From: JBHOQX01 sp042408595
GTDB taxonomy: Bacteria; Chloroflexota; Chloroflexia; Chloroflexales; Roseiflexaceae
Direction of reading: 5' to 3'
Assembly (NCBI GenBank): GCA_042408595.1
Contig: JBHOQX010000100.1
Coordinates: forward strand, 170,330-234,329
DNA: 64,000 nt
Notes under the pieces: generated by a model
What the model was told of the DNA's origin: nothing
Databases searched by the model: none
What the model saw: the letters and a program-made list of their open reading frames with translations, nothing else
Position numbers and translations under genes: made by a program
Shown here: positions 8,232 to 17,052 of the stretch, piece after piece
Numbering within the stretch: position 1 is the first letter of the stretch
Layout: each line of letters starts with the position of its first letter

Positions 8232-9095
8232 TCACGAGGCTTCCAGGTAAAAGTTGGTGAACCAGAACGGCCTATTCGACACGTTCGGCTGGTCCTTGAG
8301 GACGATCTCCGCGCTCACCCAATACCGCCCGCTCTCCAGTGGCGTGCCGTTCGGCCATTGGTTGCCGTGCTCGGCGAAGACCCACACATTACAATCCGGT
8401 TCGCCGCCGCCGAACGCGCAGTAGGCGGCGTTCCGCTCCTCGCGCTGGTGCACTTCGGTGCCGGGGTTGTCACCGTCGTAGCGTTTGATCACGATCAGCA
8501 CGCGCGCGATCCCGGCGCCATCCTGCGCCGGCTCGCCGGGCCGCTCGAGGCGCGCCGCGATGCGGATGGCCAGCCGACCACGCACCAGCGGCCGCCCCTC
8601 CCGCTCGCCCTTCACATCGGCGATCTGGAGGCTGCCCCTGATCACGCCCACTGCCGCGCCGTTGTCGTCGGTCACGTCGCTGTCGGGCAGCAGGTTCCCC
8701 TCCGGCGGCACCCCCTGGTAGGCGACCGGCTCCTCGGCGGGCAGGGGCGGCGTGGGCGGGGGCGGCGTGGGCGGCGCTTCGCCTGTCGGCGCGGGTGGGG
8801 GCGACGTAGGCTCGGGGAGAGCAGGCTGCGTCCCCGCGGGGCTGGCCCTAGCGATCGCGGTGAGCGTTGCGGCGACGGCACTCTCCTCGGCGACGCGGGT
8901 GGCGATCCGGTCGGCGCTCGGCAGCTCGGTTGGCGCGGGCGAGGGCGAGGCACCGGTGGGAGGTGGCGTGGGCGAAGCGGCTTCGGCCGGTGCGGGCGGA
9001 GCGGTGGGGCGCGGCACCGCAGGCTCGCCGGCCTGCCCGCACATCGACAGCAGGCAGCCGGCGGCAACGACCACGACCGGGATGGCGGCGCGCAT
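8232..9095 (-). CDS. Proline-rich secreted or lipoprotein, function unknown
   Basis: A 287-aa protein whose start at 9095 is supported by GAGGAG 8 nt upstream. A short hydrophobic N-terminus (IPVVVVAAGCLLSMC) could be a lipoprotein or Sec signal. Residues about 27-130 are a low-complexity Pro/Ala/Thr linker, followed by a roughly 150-residue C-terminal domain with NLLPDSDVTDDNG, VRGRLAIRIAAR, a CAFGGGEPDC Cys pair and a RYWVSAEIVLKDQPN segment. I do not recognise the domain; it looks like an extracellular beta-rich module. It sits 11 bp after the membrane protein gene 9107-10717 in the same direction and is probably co-transcribed with it. Confidence 0.6.
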   Translation of the reverse strand: MRAAIPVVVVAAGCLLSMCGQAGEPAVPRPTAPPAPAEAASPTPPPTGASPSPAPTELPSADRIATRVAEESAVAATLTAIARASPAGTQPALPEPTSPPPAPTGEAPPTPPPPTPPLPAEEPVAYQGVPPEGNLLPDSDVTDDNGAAVGVIRGSLQIADVKGEREGRPLVRGRLAIRIAARLERPGEPAQDGAGIARVLIVIKRYDGDNPGTEVHQREERNAAYCAFGGGEPDCNVWVFAEHGNQWPNGTPLESGRYWVSAEIVLKDQPNVSNRPFWFTNFYLEAS

Positions 9096-9106
9096 GGCGG
9101 CGCTCC

Positions 9107-10717
9107 TCACGTTCCTTTTTCCAGACGATCCAGGGTTTTGGCGGCATCGGCGCGCACCGGCTGGCACCCGCCAGCGATCACGTCGCGGCGCAGCACGTCG
9201 TCCAGGTCGGCGTTCGGCAGCCGGCCGAGGGCGATGCAGGCATCCGCAGCATCGCGGGCGGCGCGCTGCCAGGTGATCGCGCCGGCGCGGTCGGCCTGCC
9301 ACTCGCGCGCGAGGCCCTTTTGGCGGGCGGCGATGGCGAGGGCGAGCTGGCTCTGGCCGAGGTAGCGGATGTCGCGCTCCGGCGTGGCGATCAGCCCATC
9401 GAGCGCCTGGCGCGCGCCGGCGATCGCAGCGTCCAGTGCCGGCTCGGCGGCCTGCACTTCCCTGAGCGCGGCAGCCGGATCGCCGCGGGCGGCGTTCGCG
9501 CGCAGCATGTGGGCCTGGCCGCGCAGGCCGTGGCAGAGGGCGATGCCGAGGGCCGCGCCGCTGCGGACGAGCGCCTCGTTCGGCGTGCCCGGCGCGCGGC
9601 GGGCGGCCTCCTGGTAGGTCGCGATGGCGCGGTCGAGCAGCGGCGTGGCCGTCTGGTCGGCGAGCGGGAGGCGCGCGGCGCGGCGGTAGTCCACGCTGGC
9701 GCGACCGAGGTAGGCGCGGGCGAAGCCGGGCGCGCGGGCGATGGCGGCGTCGAAGGCGGCCTGGGCCTGGGCGGCCAGCCGCTCGAAGTCCTCCGGCGTG
9801 CCGGCACGGCCGGCGGCGAACAGGGCGGCCTGGCCCTTGATGAAATCGAGCGTCTCCTGGCCGGGCACGCCTTCGGGCCAGTCGCGCAGCGCCTGGTCGG
9901 CGTTGGCAAGCAGCGCGACCGCCCGTTCGGCGTCGCCGGCGGCGGCGTAGCGCAGGCCGATCAGCAGCCAGAAGAGGGCGATGGCGCGCGGCTTGATGCG
10001 CTGCTGGGTGGCGGGGCGGTCGCTCATGTCGATCCGCACCGGTTCGACGCCGAGCTGGTAGCGCCCGACGATCTCGTGGATGGCGTAGCGCTGGCGCGGG
10101 ACGACATAGAACTCGGGCAGCAGGCCGTTCTTTGCGTCCACGTCGCCGTAGATAATCACGTCCGCGCCGATCGCGTCGGCCCGGGCAGCGGCGGCCTTCT
10201 CGCGCTCATCGGCGGTCGCGCCGTCGATCTGGCCGATGGCGACCGTCTTGACGCTGCGCGGCAGGCCGTCGTACCACAGCGCCAGGGTCGCCTCGGCGTC
10301 GCGGTCGATCGTCCGGTAGAGTTCGCGGTTGGCGGCGAGCACCTGGTAGATCCACTGGCTGAGCTGGCGGCCGGTGGCGTTATCGCGGGCGGGGCGGCCG
10401 CCGGCGTCAAGCGCGCGGAAGTCGGCGATGGCGACGTTGAAGGTCCCGGGCATGCGCGCGTCCCCGGTCGCGAAGGCGCGGTCGAGCTGCCAGGAGATCA
10501 GGCCGATGCCGCCGAGCAGGACGACGATCACGCCGACAAGAAACGGGATGGGGATGATCAGGCTGCCGATCTGGACGATGTTCTTGCCTACGGCGATGTT
10601 GCTCGCGCCCGCGCCGACGTTGGCGGCGATCATGTCGCGCGGGACACGGCGCGGCAGCAGGCGGCGCAGGGGCGATTCGGCGTTGTCGTCATCAGGGTGC
10701 ATCGGCGGTTGGGTCAC
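9107..10717 (-). CDS. Membrane-anchored protein with VGK-type motif and helical repeats
   Basis: A 536-aa protein. Residues about 27-50 carry an ANVGAGASNIAVGKNIVQIG segment; one membrane span follows (about 53-75). Next is an alpha/beta domain of about 200 residues (GTFNVAIADFRALD, VKTVAIGQID, ADVIIYGDVD), and the rest is Ala/Arg-rich helical sequence with TPR-like spacing (for example GFARAYLGRASVDYRRAARLP). The VGK segment closely resembles one in the next upstream gene (10812-11438). In my memory such segments recur in Chloroflexota and cyanobacterial proteins linked to STAND or caspase-like signalling; I cannot confirm this here. Enzymatic activity is not evident. Likely an operon with 10812-11438 and 8232-9095. 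Confidence 0.6.
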   Translation of the reverse strand: MTQPPMHPDDDNAESPLRRLLPRRVPRDMIAANVGAGASNIAVGKNIVQIGSLIIPIPFLVGVIVVLLGGIGLISWQLDRAFATGDARMPGTFNVAIADFRALDAGGRPARDNATGRQLSQWIYQVLAANRELYRTIDRDAEATLALWYDGLPRSVKTVAIGQIDGATADEREKAAAARADAIGADVIIYGDVDAKNGLLPEFYVVPRQRYAIHEIVGRYQLGVEPVRIDMSDRPATQQRIKPRAIALFWLLIGLRYAAAGDAERAVALLANADQALRDWPEGVPGQETLDFIKGQAALFAAGRAGTPEDFERLAAQAQAAFDAAIARAPGFARAYLGRASVDYRRAARLPLADQTATPLLDRAIATYQEAARRAPGTPNEALVRSGAALGIALCHGLRGQAHMLRANAARGDPAAALREVQAAEPALDAAIAGARQALDGLIATPERDIRYLGQSQLALAIAARQKGLAREWQADRAGAITWQRAARDAADACIALGRLPNADLDDVLRRDVIAGGCQPVRADAAKTLDRLEKGT

Positions 10718-10811
10718 GGCGGGTCTATCCTATTGAACGGCGGCGCTCGGGGTTTTGGCCGCCCATTCGCCATGGGGCGCGTGCGATTCGCCGTGGCCCG
10801 CGCTATCCGCA

Positions 10812-11438
10812 TCATCCACTCGTTCGATCCGCCCAGGCGACGGCCTCAGGGCCGGCGCGGGCCAGGGCGCGGCGCGCGGCGGGGGCGGCGAGCAGCGCGG
10901 CGAGCGCCCCGGCGAGCTGCGGCACGTTGGCCAGCAGCCAGCCGCCGACGGCGGTGATCGCGGCGGCGCTCGGCGTGCCGCTCTCATCTTTGGTCAGTTC
11001 GCCGCGCAGCAGCCGGAGCTGAAAGGCGGCCATCTCGGCGGCGGGGCCGAGCTGCGGGCGGAGCGCGGCGAGCGCGGCCTCCAGTTGATCGAAGCGGGCG
11101 GCCAGGTCGTCGGCGTCGGCGGGGCCGGGCGCGTCGCCCTGGCGGATGTCTTTGCCGACGGCGACCTGGCGCGCGCCGGGGCCGATGTTGGCCACGATCA
11201 CGTCGCCGGCGGCGCCGGGCAGCCCCCGGAGCCAGTCGGCCGGGGCGGCATCCGGCTGCGGCGCGGGCTGGCCGGCGAGCTGGCGCTCGAGCACATCCAC
11301 TCGCGCGGTGATGTCCTGGATTTCGAGCAGGACGGCGGGGTCGGCGTTCCGTCCGGCGATGGCGGCCTGTTCGCGCAGGATCGCCAGCCGGCGCTGGTGA
11401 GCCGCCAGTTCGGCGCGGAGGGCGTCGGGATCGGTCAT
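10812..11438 (-). CDS. Small coiled-coil protein with VGK-type motif
   Basis: A 208-aa protein; start at 11438 with AGGTG upstream. Residues about 5-55 form a helical hairpin (RRLAILREQAAIAGRNADP, then VLLEIQDITARVDVLERQL), a pattern I associate with short N-terminal adaptor segments on conflict or STAND-type proteins. A Pro-rich hinge is followed by VIVANIGPGARQVAVGKDI (about 80-98), matching the motif in the adjacent gene product 9107-10717. The C-terminal half is Ala-rich helical and lacks a signal peptide or clear membrane span. It is likely translated from the same transcript as its two downstream neighbours. Function unknown; an adaptor or scaffold role is inference. Confidence 0.55.
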   Translation of the reverse strand: MTDPDALRAELAAHQRRLAILREQAAIAGRNADPAVLLEIQDITARVDVLERQLAGQPAPQPDAAPADWLRGLPGAAGDVIVANIGPGARQVAVGKDIRQGDAPGPADADDLAARFDQLEAALAALRPQLGPAAEMAAFQLRLLRGELTKDESGTPSAAAITAVGGWLLANVPQLAGALAALLAAPAARRALARAGPEAVAWADRTSG

Positions 11439-11469
11439 GGCGCACCTGCCAGGGGTGGTGGATGGTGGA

Positions 11470-11615
11470 CGAGTACTGAATGAAGAATGACGAATGAGGA
11501 ATGAAGCATGAAGCATGAAGAATAAAGAATAGCAATGACACGTCGTGTCACCGTGTCACCCTGGCTCCTTGTCGCCTGCGCTCGGCGTTCGTCCGCCGTC
11601 CTTCGTCCGTGGTCG
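11470..11615. repeat. Composite intergenic repeat: AATGAAG heptads plus GTGTCACC units
   Basis: Short units of 7 nt resembling GAATGAA/GCATGAA run from about 11476 to 11530, followed by units of 8-9 nt resembling CGTGTCACC/CCTTGTCGCC (11539-11573) and by CGTCCTTCGTCC-type units up to 11611. The same order of modules recurs at 26735-26810, and in inverse orientation at 20058-20135; the second module alone is at 17050-17134. It lies in the gap between aroA and the 10812-11438 gene. No coding potential is evident. Confidence 0.65.
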
Positions 11616-11621
11616 GCGATT

Positions 11622-12926
11622 TCAGCCCCCCATCCGCACCCGTTCCAGCGTCTCCCAGAAGCCGGGATACGACACATCCACCGCCTCCGCGCCATCCACG
11701 CTCGTCTCGCCGCTGGCGACGAGCGCGGCGACGGCCCATGTCATCGCCAGGCGGTGATCGCCGTGGCTCCGCAGCCGCGCGCCGCGTAGCCCACGCCCGC
11801 CGCTGATACCCATGCCGTCGGCGGTCGGCTCGACGGTGACGCCGAGGGCATCGAGCCCGTTCGCCACCATCTCGATCCGGTCGGTCTCCTTGGCGCGCAG
11901 CTCGGCGGCGTCACGGATGAGCGTGTCGCCGGAGGCACAGGCGGCGGCGACCGCCAGCACCGGCAGTTCGTCGATCAGGCGCGGGATGAGCGCCCCGCCG
12001 ATCTCGATCCCGCGCAGGTTCGACGAGCGCACCGTCACGTCGCCGACCGGCTCGCTCCCCTCGGCGCGCTCGTTCGTGACCGTGATGTCCGCGCCCATCA
12101 TCCGCAACACATCGAGCGCGCCGGTGCGGGTCGGGTTCAGGCCCACGCCCACGGTCGTCACCTCAGCGTCCGGGTGGATGGCGGCAGCGACCCACCAGAA
12201 CGCGGCGGACGATGGGTCGCCCGGTACCCGCAGTGAGAGCGGGTAGGGAAAGACCGGGTGCGCCGGCGGGGTCAGGACGATCCGCTCAGGCTGCACGGTT
12301 ATGTCGACTCCCATCGCCGCGAGCATCCGCTCGGTATGGTCGCGCCCGTCGAGCCGGCCGGTGAGGGTCAGCGGGCCGCTGCCGGCGAGCGCGGCGAGCA
12401 GCAGCGCGCTCTTGACCTGAGCGGAGGCGATCGGCAACTGGTAGCTGCCGCCGTGGAGCGCTGCGCCGCGCACGGCGAGCGGCGCGCGGTCGCCGTTGGC
12501 GCGGCCGTCGAGGCTCGCGCCGAGCGCCCGGAGCGGGGCGACGATCCGCTGCTGCGGGCGGGCACGGAGCGACTCATCGCCGGTCAGAACCGCGAACAGA
12601 CCGGGGTGGCCGGCCAGCAGCCCTGTGAGCAGGCGCAGTGTCGTGCCGGAGTTGCCGCAGTCGAGCACGTCCGCCGGCTCGCGCAGGCCGCGCAGGCCCG
12701 CGCCGAACACGCGCACGGTGTCGCCCTCGCGCTCGACACGCACGCCCAAGGCACGGATGCAGCCGATGGTCGAGAGACAGTCCGCTCCGGTGAGGAAGTG
12801 GGTCACCGTGGCGTTCCCTTCGGCGACGGCGTTCAGCAGCACGGCACGGTGCGAGATCGACTTATCGCCGGGGACCTCGACCGTGCCGCGGAGCCGTTTC
12901 GGGGTGGTGAGGATAAGAGCTGTCAT
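11622..12926 (-). CDS. aroA: 3-phosphoshikimate 1-carboxyvinyltransferase (EPSP synthase)
   Basis: A 434-aa enzyme of the shikimate pathway that joins shikimate-3-phosphate and phosphoenolpyruvate. The start at 12926 gives MTALILTTPKRLRGTVEVPG followed at once by the signature GDKSISHRA; the open frame extends further upstream but without homologous sequence. Also visible are LDCGNSGTTLRLLTGLLAG near residue 95, the SAQVKSALLLAALA loop near 165, the DELPVLAVAAACASG motif near 315 and the ETDRIEMVANGL block, followed by HGDHRLAMTWAVAAL. All expected motifs are complete and length is standard. It is flanked by intergenic repeats and no other aro gene is adjacent. Confidence 0.92.
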   Translation of the reverse strand: MTALILTTPKRLRGTVEVPGDKSISHRAVLLNAVAEGNATVTHFLTGADCLSTIGCIRALGVRVEREGDTVRVFGAGLRGLREPADVLDCGNSGTTLRLLTGLLAGHPGLFAVLTGDESLRARPQQRIVAPLRALGASLDGRANGDRAPLAVRGAALHGGSYQLPIASAQVKSALLLAALAGSGPLTLTGRLDGRDHTERMLAAMGVDITVQPERIVLTPPAHPVFPYPLSLRVPGDPSSAAFWWVAAAIHPDAEVTTVGVGLNPTRTGALDVLRMMGADITVTNERAEGSEPVGDVTVRSSNLRGIEIGGALIPRLIDELPVLAVAAACASGDTLIRDAAELRAKETDRIEMVANGLDALGVTVEPTADGMGISGGRGLRGARLRSHGDHRLAMTWAVAALVASGETSVDGAEAVDVSYPGFWETLERVRMGG

Positions 12927-13104
12927 TGAATGTGAAGGGAATATGGAACAATAGCAAATGGAACGCGAAACATAGAAAATGGGGGAATGAAGGATGGGAA
13001 ACACCGCAAATTATCGATTTTCCTTCTCCATTCTCCCTTTTACAGGGCTTACGGGGTCGCTCGCATCGCGGGAGGTGTGGCCGGCTTGCGGCCTGCCATG
13101 CAGT

Positions 13105-13130
13105 TCTTGTGTAGCGCGCGCTACACAAGA
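13105..13130. repeat. 26-bp perfect palindrome
   Basis: A perfect 26-bp palindrome whose core is CTTGTGTAGCGCGCGCTACA. It directly abuts a second hairpin at 13129-13163. It lies downstream of both aroA promoter-distal sequence and the FHA gene stop, so it could add to termination or be a protein-binding site. Its origin is unclear. Confidence 0.7.
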
Positions 13131-13163
13131 GGTCGTGGAGGGGCAATGCCCCTCCACGACCTC
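13129..13163 (-). terminator. Strong hairpin at the 3' end of the FHA gene
   Basis: A 17-bp perfect stem with a 1-nt nominal loop: GAGGTCGTGGAGGGGCA and its exact complement. It overlaps the stop codon of the FHA gene (13162-13164). A related GTGGAGGGCC hairpin occurs at 41532-41553 at the end of another minus-strand gene. There is no clear T run, so it may be a member of a dispersed hairpin family that acts as a terminator. Confidence 0.55.
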
Positions 13164-13821
13164 ACTCCGGTTGTGTCACAAGTTTATAGCCGAATCCGCG
13201 GACAGTGACCAGGAAGCGCGGGTTGCCCGGATCGCGCTCGATTCGCTGGCGCAGGCGATAAACGAGGGCATCGATCGCGTTGAAGTCGTACACCTCGTAA
13301 TCCCACACACCGCGGGCGATCTCCTCCTTGCTGATCACTTCGCCCTTGTGGCTGTAGAGCAATTCGAGGAGCTGGAATTCCTTGACCGTGAGCGGCGGGG
13401 AGAGGAGGTCCCCATGGACGTAGACCTCCTTGGTGCGGCTGTCGACCCGCAGCGCTTCATCGCTGCTCTGGATGCGCTTGAGAATCTCGACCGGCAGCGG
13501 GCCCTTCTGCGTGGCTTCCGGGTCGTTGAAAAGGATCTCAGTGTCGGCGATCCAGATCCGCGTCTGGTTGTGCAGGGTGCGCGCGCCAGCGATCCGCTCG
13601 CCATCGACGTAGGTGCCGTTGGTGCTGTCCAGGTCGCGCACCAGATAGCCGTTCTCGTCGTGCTCCAGCCGGGCGTGGCGGCGTGAAGCCAGCGGGTGGT
13701 CGATCACGATGTCATTGGCGTGATCCCGCCCGATCGAGAGGACCGGCTTGCTCCATTCGATCTGCGTCAGGCTGCCCTCCTGGCGGCGGATCACGAGAAC
13801 CGGTGCGGGCCCAGGCTGCAT
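13162..13821 (-). CDS. FHA domain - OmpR-type winged-helix regulator
   Basis: A 219-aa protein; start at 13821 follows AAGGAG. Residues about 25-100 are a forkhead-associated (FHA) domain with the phosphothreonine-binding pattern SIGRDHANDIVIDHP, SRRHARL and STNGTYVDG. Residues about 125-215 form an OmpR/PhoB-type winged helix (LTVKEFQLLELLYSHKGEV, VDALVYRLRQRIERDPGN-like, VRGFGYKL). It lacks a receiver domain, so Thr phosphorylation by a kinase would replace two-component input. The divergent Ser/Thr kinase gene at 14101 is the obvious candidate partner. The DNA target is unknown. Confidence 0.82.
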   Translation of the reverse strand: MQPGPAPVLVIRRQEGSLTQIEWSKPVLSIGRDHANDIVIDHPLASRRHARLEHDENGYLVRDLDSTNGTYVDGERIAGARTLHNQTRIWIADTEILFNDPEATQKGPLPVEILKRIQSSDEALRVDSRTKEVYVHGDLLSPPLTVKEFQLLELLYSHKGEVISKEEIARGVWDYEVYDFNAIDALVYRLRQRIERDPGNPRFLVTVRGFGYKLVTQPE

Positions 13822-13873
13822 CGCGCGCTCCTTATGCACAGCGGCGGCTCGGCAAGGAAGGCCGCCTGTAGTA

Positions 13874-13909
13874 TGGTACAATCCCGTATAGTTGTAAGGG
13901 ATTATACCA
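13874..13909. promoter_or_regulatory. Divergent extended -10 elements in an inverted repeat
   Basis: TGGTACAATCCC (13874-13885) and GGGATTATACCA (13898-13909) form an inverted repeat with one mismatch. Read on the plus strand the first half gives an extended -10 TGGTACAAT facing the kinase gene; read on the minus strand the second gives TGGTATAAT facing the FHA gene. The symmetry suggests either coupled divergent promoters or an operator that would block both. The kinase start codon is over 200 nt away. Confidence 0.45.
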
Positions 13910-14100
13910 TCACGTTTGTGAAAATACCAGCCTCATGAACGTCTCCCCGGCACGTTGAAGCGATGCGGGATATTGACGGTCGTACGGCGTTTAGTATCAC
14001 AGGCAGCGCGCGGGACAAGCCACGAGGCCAGCTTGGTTGACGGGCACGTTCCGCGATCTGCGCAGCGATCCAATGCCCGCGCAGGCGGCGAGGCGAAGAC

Positions 14101-15967
14101 TTGACACATCTGGTCGGCAGGCGTCTCGGACGGTACATCATCGAAGCGGAGATCGGCCGCGGCGGGATGGCGCGTGTCTATCGGGCGCGCGACACCAGCC
14201 TGCAGCGGACGGTCGCGCTGAAGGTGCTCGCCGCACAACTCGCGCTCGACCCGGAGTTCATCCGCCGGTTCGAGCGCGAGGCCGAGCTGGCCGCCAATCT
14301 GCATCATCCGAATATCGTCACCATCTACGATGTCGGCGAGCAGGATGACCTGCGCTACATCGCGATGGCGTACGTCCAGGGCCGCACGCTCCACACGATT
14401 ATCCAGGAGCGGGGCGCGCTCGGCTTCAGCTATGCGCTGGCGATCGTCGCCCCGATCGCCGCCGCGCTCGACTATGCCCACGCCCAGGGCGCGGTGCACC
14501 GCGACATCAAGCCGCAGAACATCCTGATCGATGCGCACGGGCGCGTCCTGCTCACCGACTTCGGCATCGCCCAGGGGCCGGAGCGCGATGGCGAGCGGCT
14601 GACGCGCACCGGCGTCTTCATGGGCACGCCGGAGTATATCTCGCCGGAGCAGGCCTCGGCGCAGCGGGTGGACGGGCGTAGCGACCTGTACTCGCTCGGC
14701 GTGGCGACCTACGAGATGATCACCGGCGCTGTGCCGTTCTCCGGGGCGACGCCGCAGTTGATCGTGGCGCATGTGCAGATGCCGCCGCCGGCCCTGTCGA
14801 GTGTCGATCCGTCGCAGCCGCGCGAGCTGGACGACGTGCTGGCGCGCATGCTCGCCAAGCGCCCGGAGCGGCGCTACCAGAGCGGGATGGCGTTTGTCGA
14901 GGCGCTGCGCACGGTCGCGGCGCGGCGGGGGATCGCGTCGGCGACGGCCGAGCAACTGGCGGCGCTTGCGGCCCCGCCCACCGTCCGGGCGCACACGCCG
15001 CGCCCCGCGCCGCCCCCGCCGCCCCCGCCGACGGCCCGCCCGCCGCGTGGCGAACCCGTTCCCATGCCGCCGGAGCCGCGCCCCGCGCCGCGAATCGCAT
15101 CGCGCCCCGCGGGAGCAGCCATTCCTGAGCGCTATGCGGACGAGGGCTACCCGGATGCACCCCTGCCGCCGACCCGCCGCGCCGCTGCGGCGACCGGCTC
15201 CGGGGTCGGATTGCTCAGCTTCCTGACGTTCGAGCGGGTCTGGCCGTTTCTCGTCGGCACGGGCATCGTGCTCGCGATCTTTCTGCTCATTCGCAATGTC
15301 GTCACCAATCCGATCCGATTGCCGGCCACACCGGCATTGCCGATCGTGGCGACGATCGCGCCATCACCGCCCCCCCCCCCCGCCGAGCCCGACAGCCACG
15401 GCGACCGCCACGCTCGAACCGACCGGGCTCCCCACCGCGCCGCCCGCTCCGACCGAGCCGCCGCCATCGCCCACCCCGCCACCGTTCATCCCGACCGAGC
15501 CGCCATTCATCCCGACCGAGCCGCCACCACCGACCGAGCCATCGCCGACGGAGGTGGTGACGCCGACCGCCGAGGTGACGCCGACCGCCGAGCTGCCGAG
15601 CGCCACGCCCGAACCGCCCAGCGCCACACCGGGGCCGCCCAGCGCCACGCCCACGCCGCCGGCGGCCACCCCGACCGCGCCGCCCGCATCCGGCAAGCCG
15701 ACCGCCGCGCCGACTGCCGTTGCGACCGCCGCGCCGACCACGCCGCCCCCACCCTCGCCGACCAGTGCGCCGACCACGCCGCCCACGTCGCCGCCCACAC
15801 CCTCGCCGACCACCGCGCAGCCGGCGGACGCGCACACGCCCACGCCCACCCCGTCAGTGCCCACGGCGACCGCGCCGCCCACCGCGACCGCGCCGCCCAC
15901 CGCGACCGCGCCGCCCACCGCGACCACGCCGCCCACCGCGACCACGCCACCCACCGTGCCGCCATGA
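14101..15967 (+). CDS. Transmembrane Ser/Thr protein kinase, frameshifted at a C12 run
   Basis: TTG start at 14101. The kinase domain (about 11-270) is complete: glycine loop IGRGGMARVYRARD, Lys41, HRDIKPQN with catalytic Asp135, DFG Asp153 and GTPEYISPEQ. A Pro/Arg-rich juxtamembrane segment and one membrane span (about 380-398, WPFLVGTGIVLAIFLLI) follow. At 15370-15381 there is a run of 12 C. The original frame then turns into His/Arg/Asp-rich sequence, while the +1 frame encodes a typical extracellular Pro/Thr-rich stalk (PTATATATLEPTG, FIPTEPP twice, repeated TATAPP) ending in a stop at 15965-15967. I therefore annotate one gene with a frameshift, either a sequencing error or real slippage. 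Confidence 0.72.
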
Positions 15968-16026
15968 GCGCCTCTCGGCATCCCGAACGTAAGAAACGGA
16001 TATTCTGATGGAAGCTCTAACCTGCC

Positions 16027-17052
16027 ATGCTCACCTTGCCACCTGAACTTGACGGGGCGATCGCCCGCGCGCTCGGCACAACGCACCCGTCGCGCTGGGT
16101 GCGCGAAGCCCAGGCGCTGAGCGAGCGCTATCGCGCGCCGCGCCTGCCAGATGGCGCGCCGCTCGTTTCCAATGCGGCGCAGGCGCTCGGCTACGCAGCG
16201 ATCATCCTGCCGGCGACCTACGCGCAGCTCTATGGCGCGATGGCCGCGACCGCCGCGCGCATTCCCGCCTGGCAGCCGGCGACGCTGCTCGATCTCGGCA
16301 GCGGGCCGGGCACGGCGCTCTGGGCCGCTGCGGCTGTCTGGCCGACGATCAGCCGGATGGTCGCGTGGGAGCGCGAGGCGGCACTGATCGCGCTCGGGCG
16401 CGAGCTGGCGTCCGCGAGCAGCGCGCCGGCCGTGCGCGCCACTCGCTGGGAGCGCGCTGACCTCCGTACCCTCTCCGGCGTCGCGAGCGCCCGCCATCCG
16501 ACCTACGATCTGGTCGTGCTCGGCCACGTGCTGAACGAACTGCCACCCGACGCGCGCCCCGCCATAATCGATGCGGCCTGGCGCCTGGCCGGCGGCCTGC
16601 TCCTGATCGTCGAGCCGGGCGACAGCGCCAGCTTCGCGGTGGCCCGCGCCGCGCGCGATCAGCTCCTGAGCGCTGGCGCGCGTACGATCGCGCCCTGCGC
16701 CCACGACCGCCCGTGCCCGTTGGAGAACGACTGGTGCCATTTTCCGCAGCGCCTGCGGCGGCCGGCGTTCCAGCGCCGGGCGCGTGGCGCCCCGTCGGAG
16801 TGGGAGGACGCGAAATTCGCCTACGCCGCGCTGGCCCGCTTCCTGCCGGAGCAGTCGATCTGGGGACGCGTGATCCGCGAGCCGCAGGCCAACAAGGCGT
16901 ACGCCGAGGCCAAACTATCGACCCGCGACGGCGTGGCCTGGTACCGCGCCCTGAAGCGCCACAAAGAGGCGTTCCGCCGAGTCAAGGATCTACGATGGGG
17001 CGAAGCGCTGCCGGAGCCGCTGCCGGCGCCGATCGAGCCGGTAACGCGATGA
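16027..17052 (+). CDS. Rsm22-like small-subunit ribosomal methyltransferase homologue
   Basis: A 341-aa protein with an S-adenosylmethionine-binding Rossmann domain: LLDLGSGPGTALWAA (about residue 86) is motif I, VVLGHVLNELP the motif IV region. After it comes the family-specific cysteine region CAHDRPCPLENDWCHFPQRLRR (about 223-245), which in Rsm22/METTL17 proteins is linked to an iron-sulfur site. The C-terminal KFAYAALAR and VIREPQANKAYAEAKLSTRDG blocks also fit that family. It probably acts on, or during assembly of, the small ribosomal subunit. Followed by module B intergenic repeats. Confidence 0.78.
   Translation: MLTLPPELDGAIARALGTTHPSRWVREAQALSERYRAPRLPDGAPLVSNAAQALGYAAIILPATYAQLYGAMAATAARIPAWQPATLLDLGSGPGTALWAAAAVWPTISRMVAWEREAALIALGRELASASSAPAVRATRWERADLRTLSGVASARHPTYDLVVLGHVLNELPPDARPAIIDAAWRLAGGLLLIVEPGDSASFAVARAARDQLLSAGARTIAPCAHDRPCPLENDWCHFPQRLRRPAFQRRARGAPSEWEDAKFAYAALARFLPEQSIWGRVIREPQANKAYAEAKLSTRDGVAWYRALKRHKEAFRRVKDLRWGEALPEPLPAPIEPVTR

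Noticed and set aside
15364..16740. Long minus-strand open frame (458 codons) antisense to the kinase tail
   Set aside because: It is a Gly/Val-rich repetitive shadow of the Pro/Thr stalk codons and then of the Rsm22-like gene; it has no plausible start or domain.
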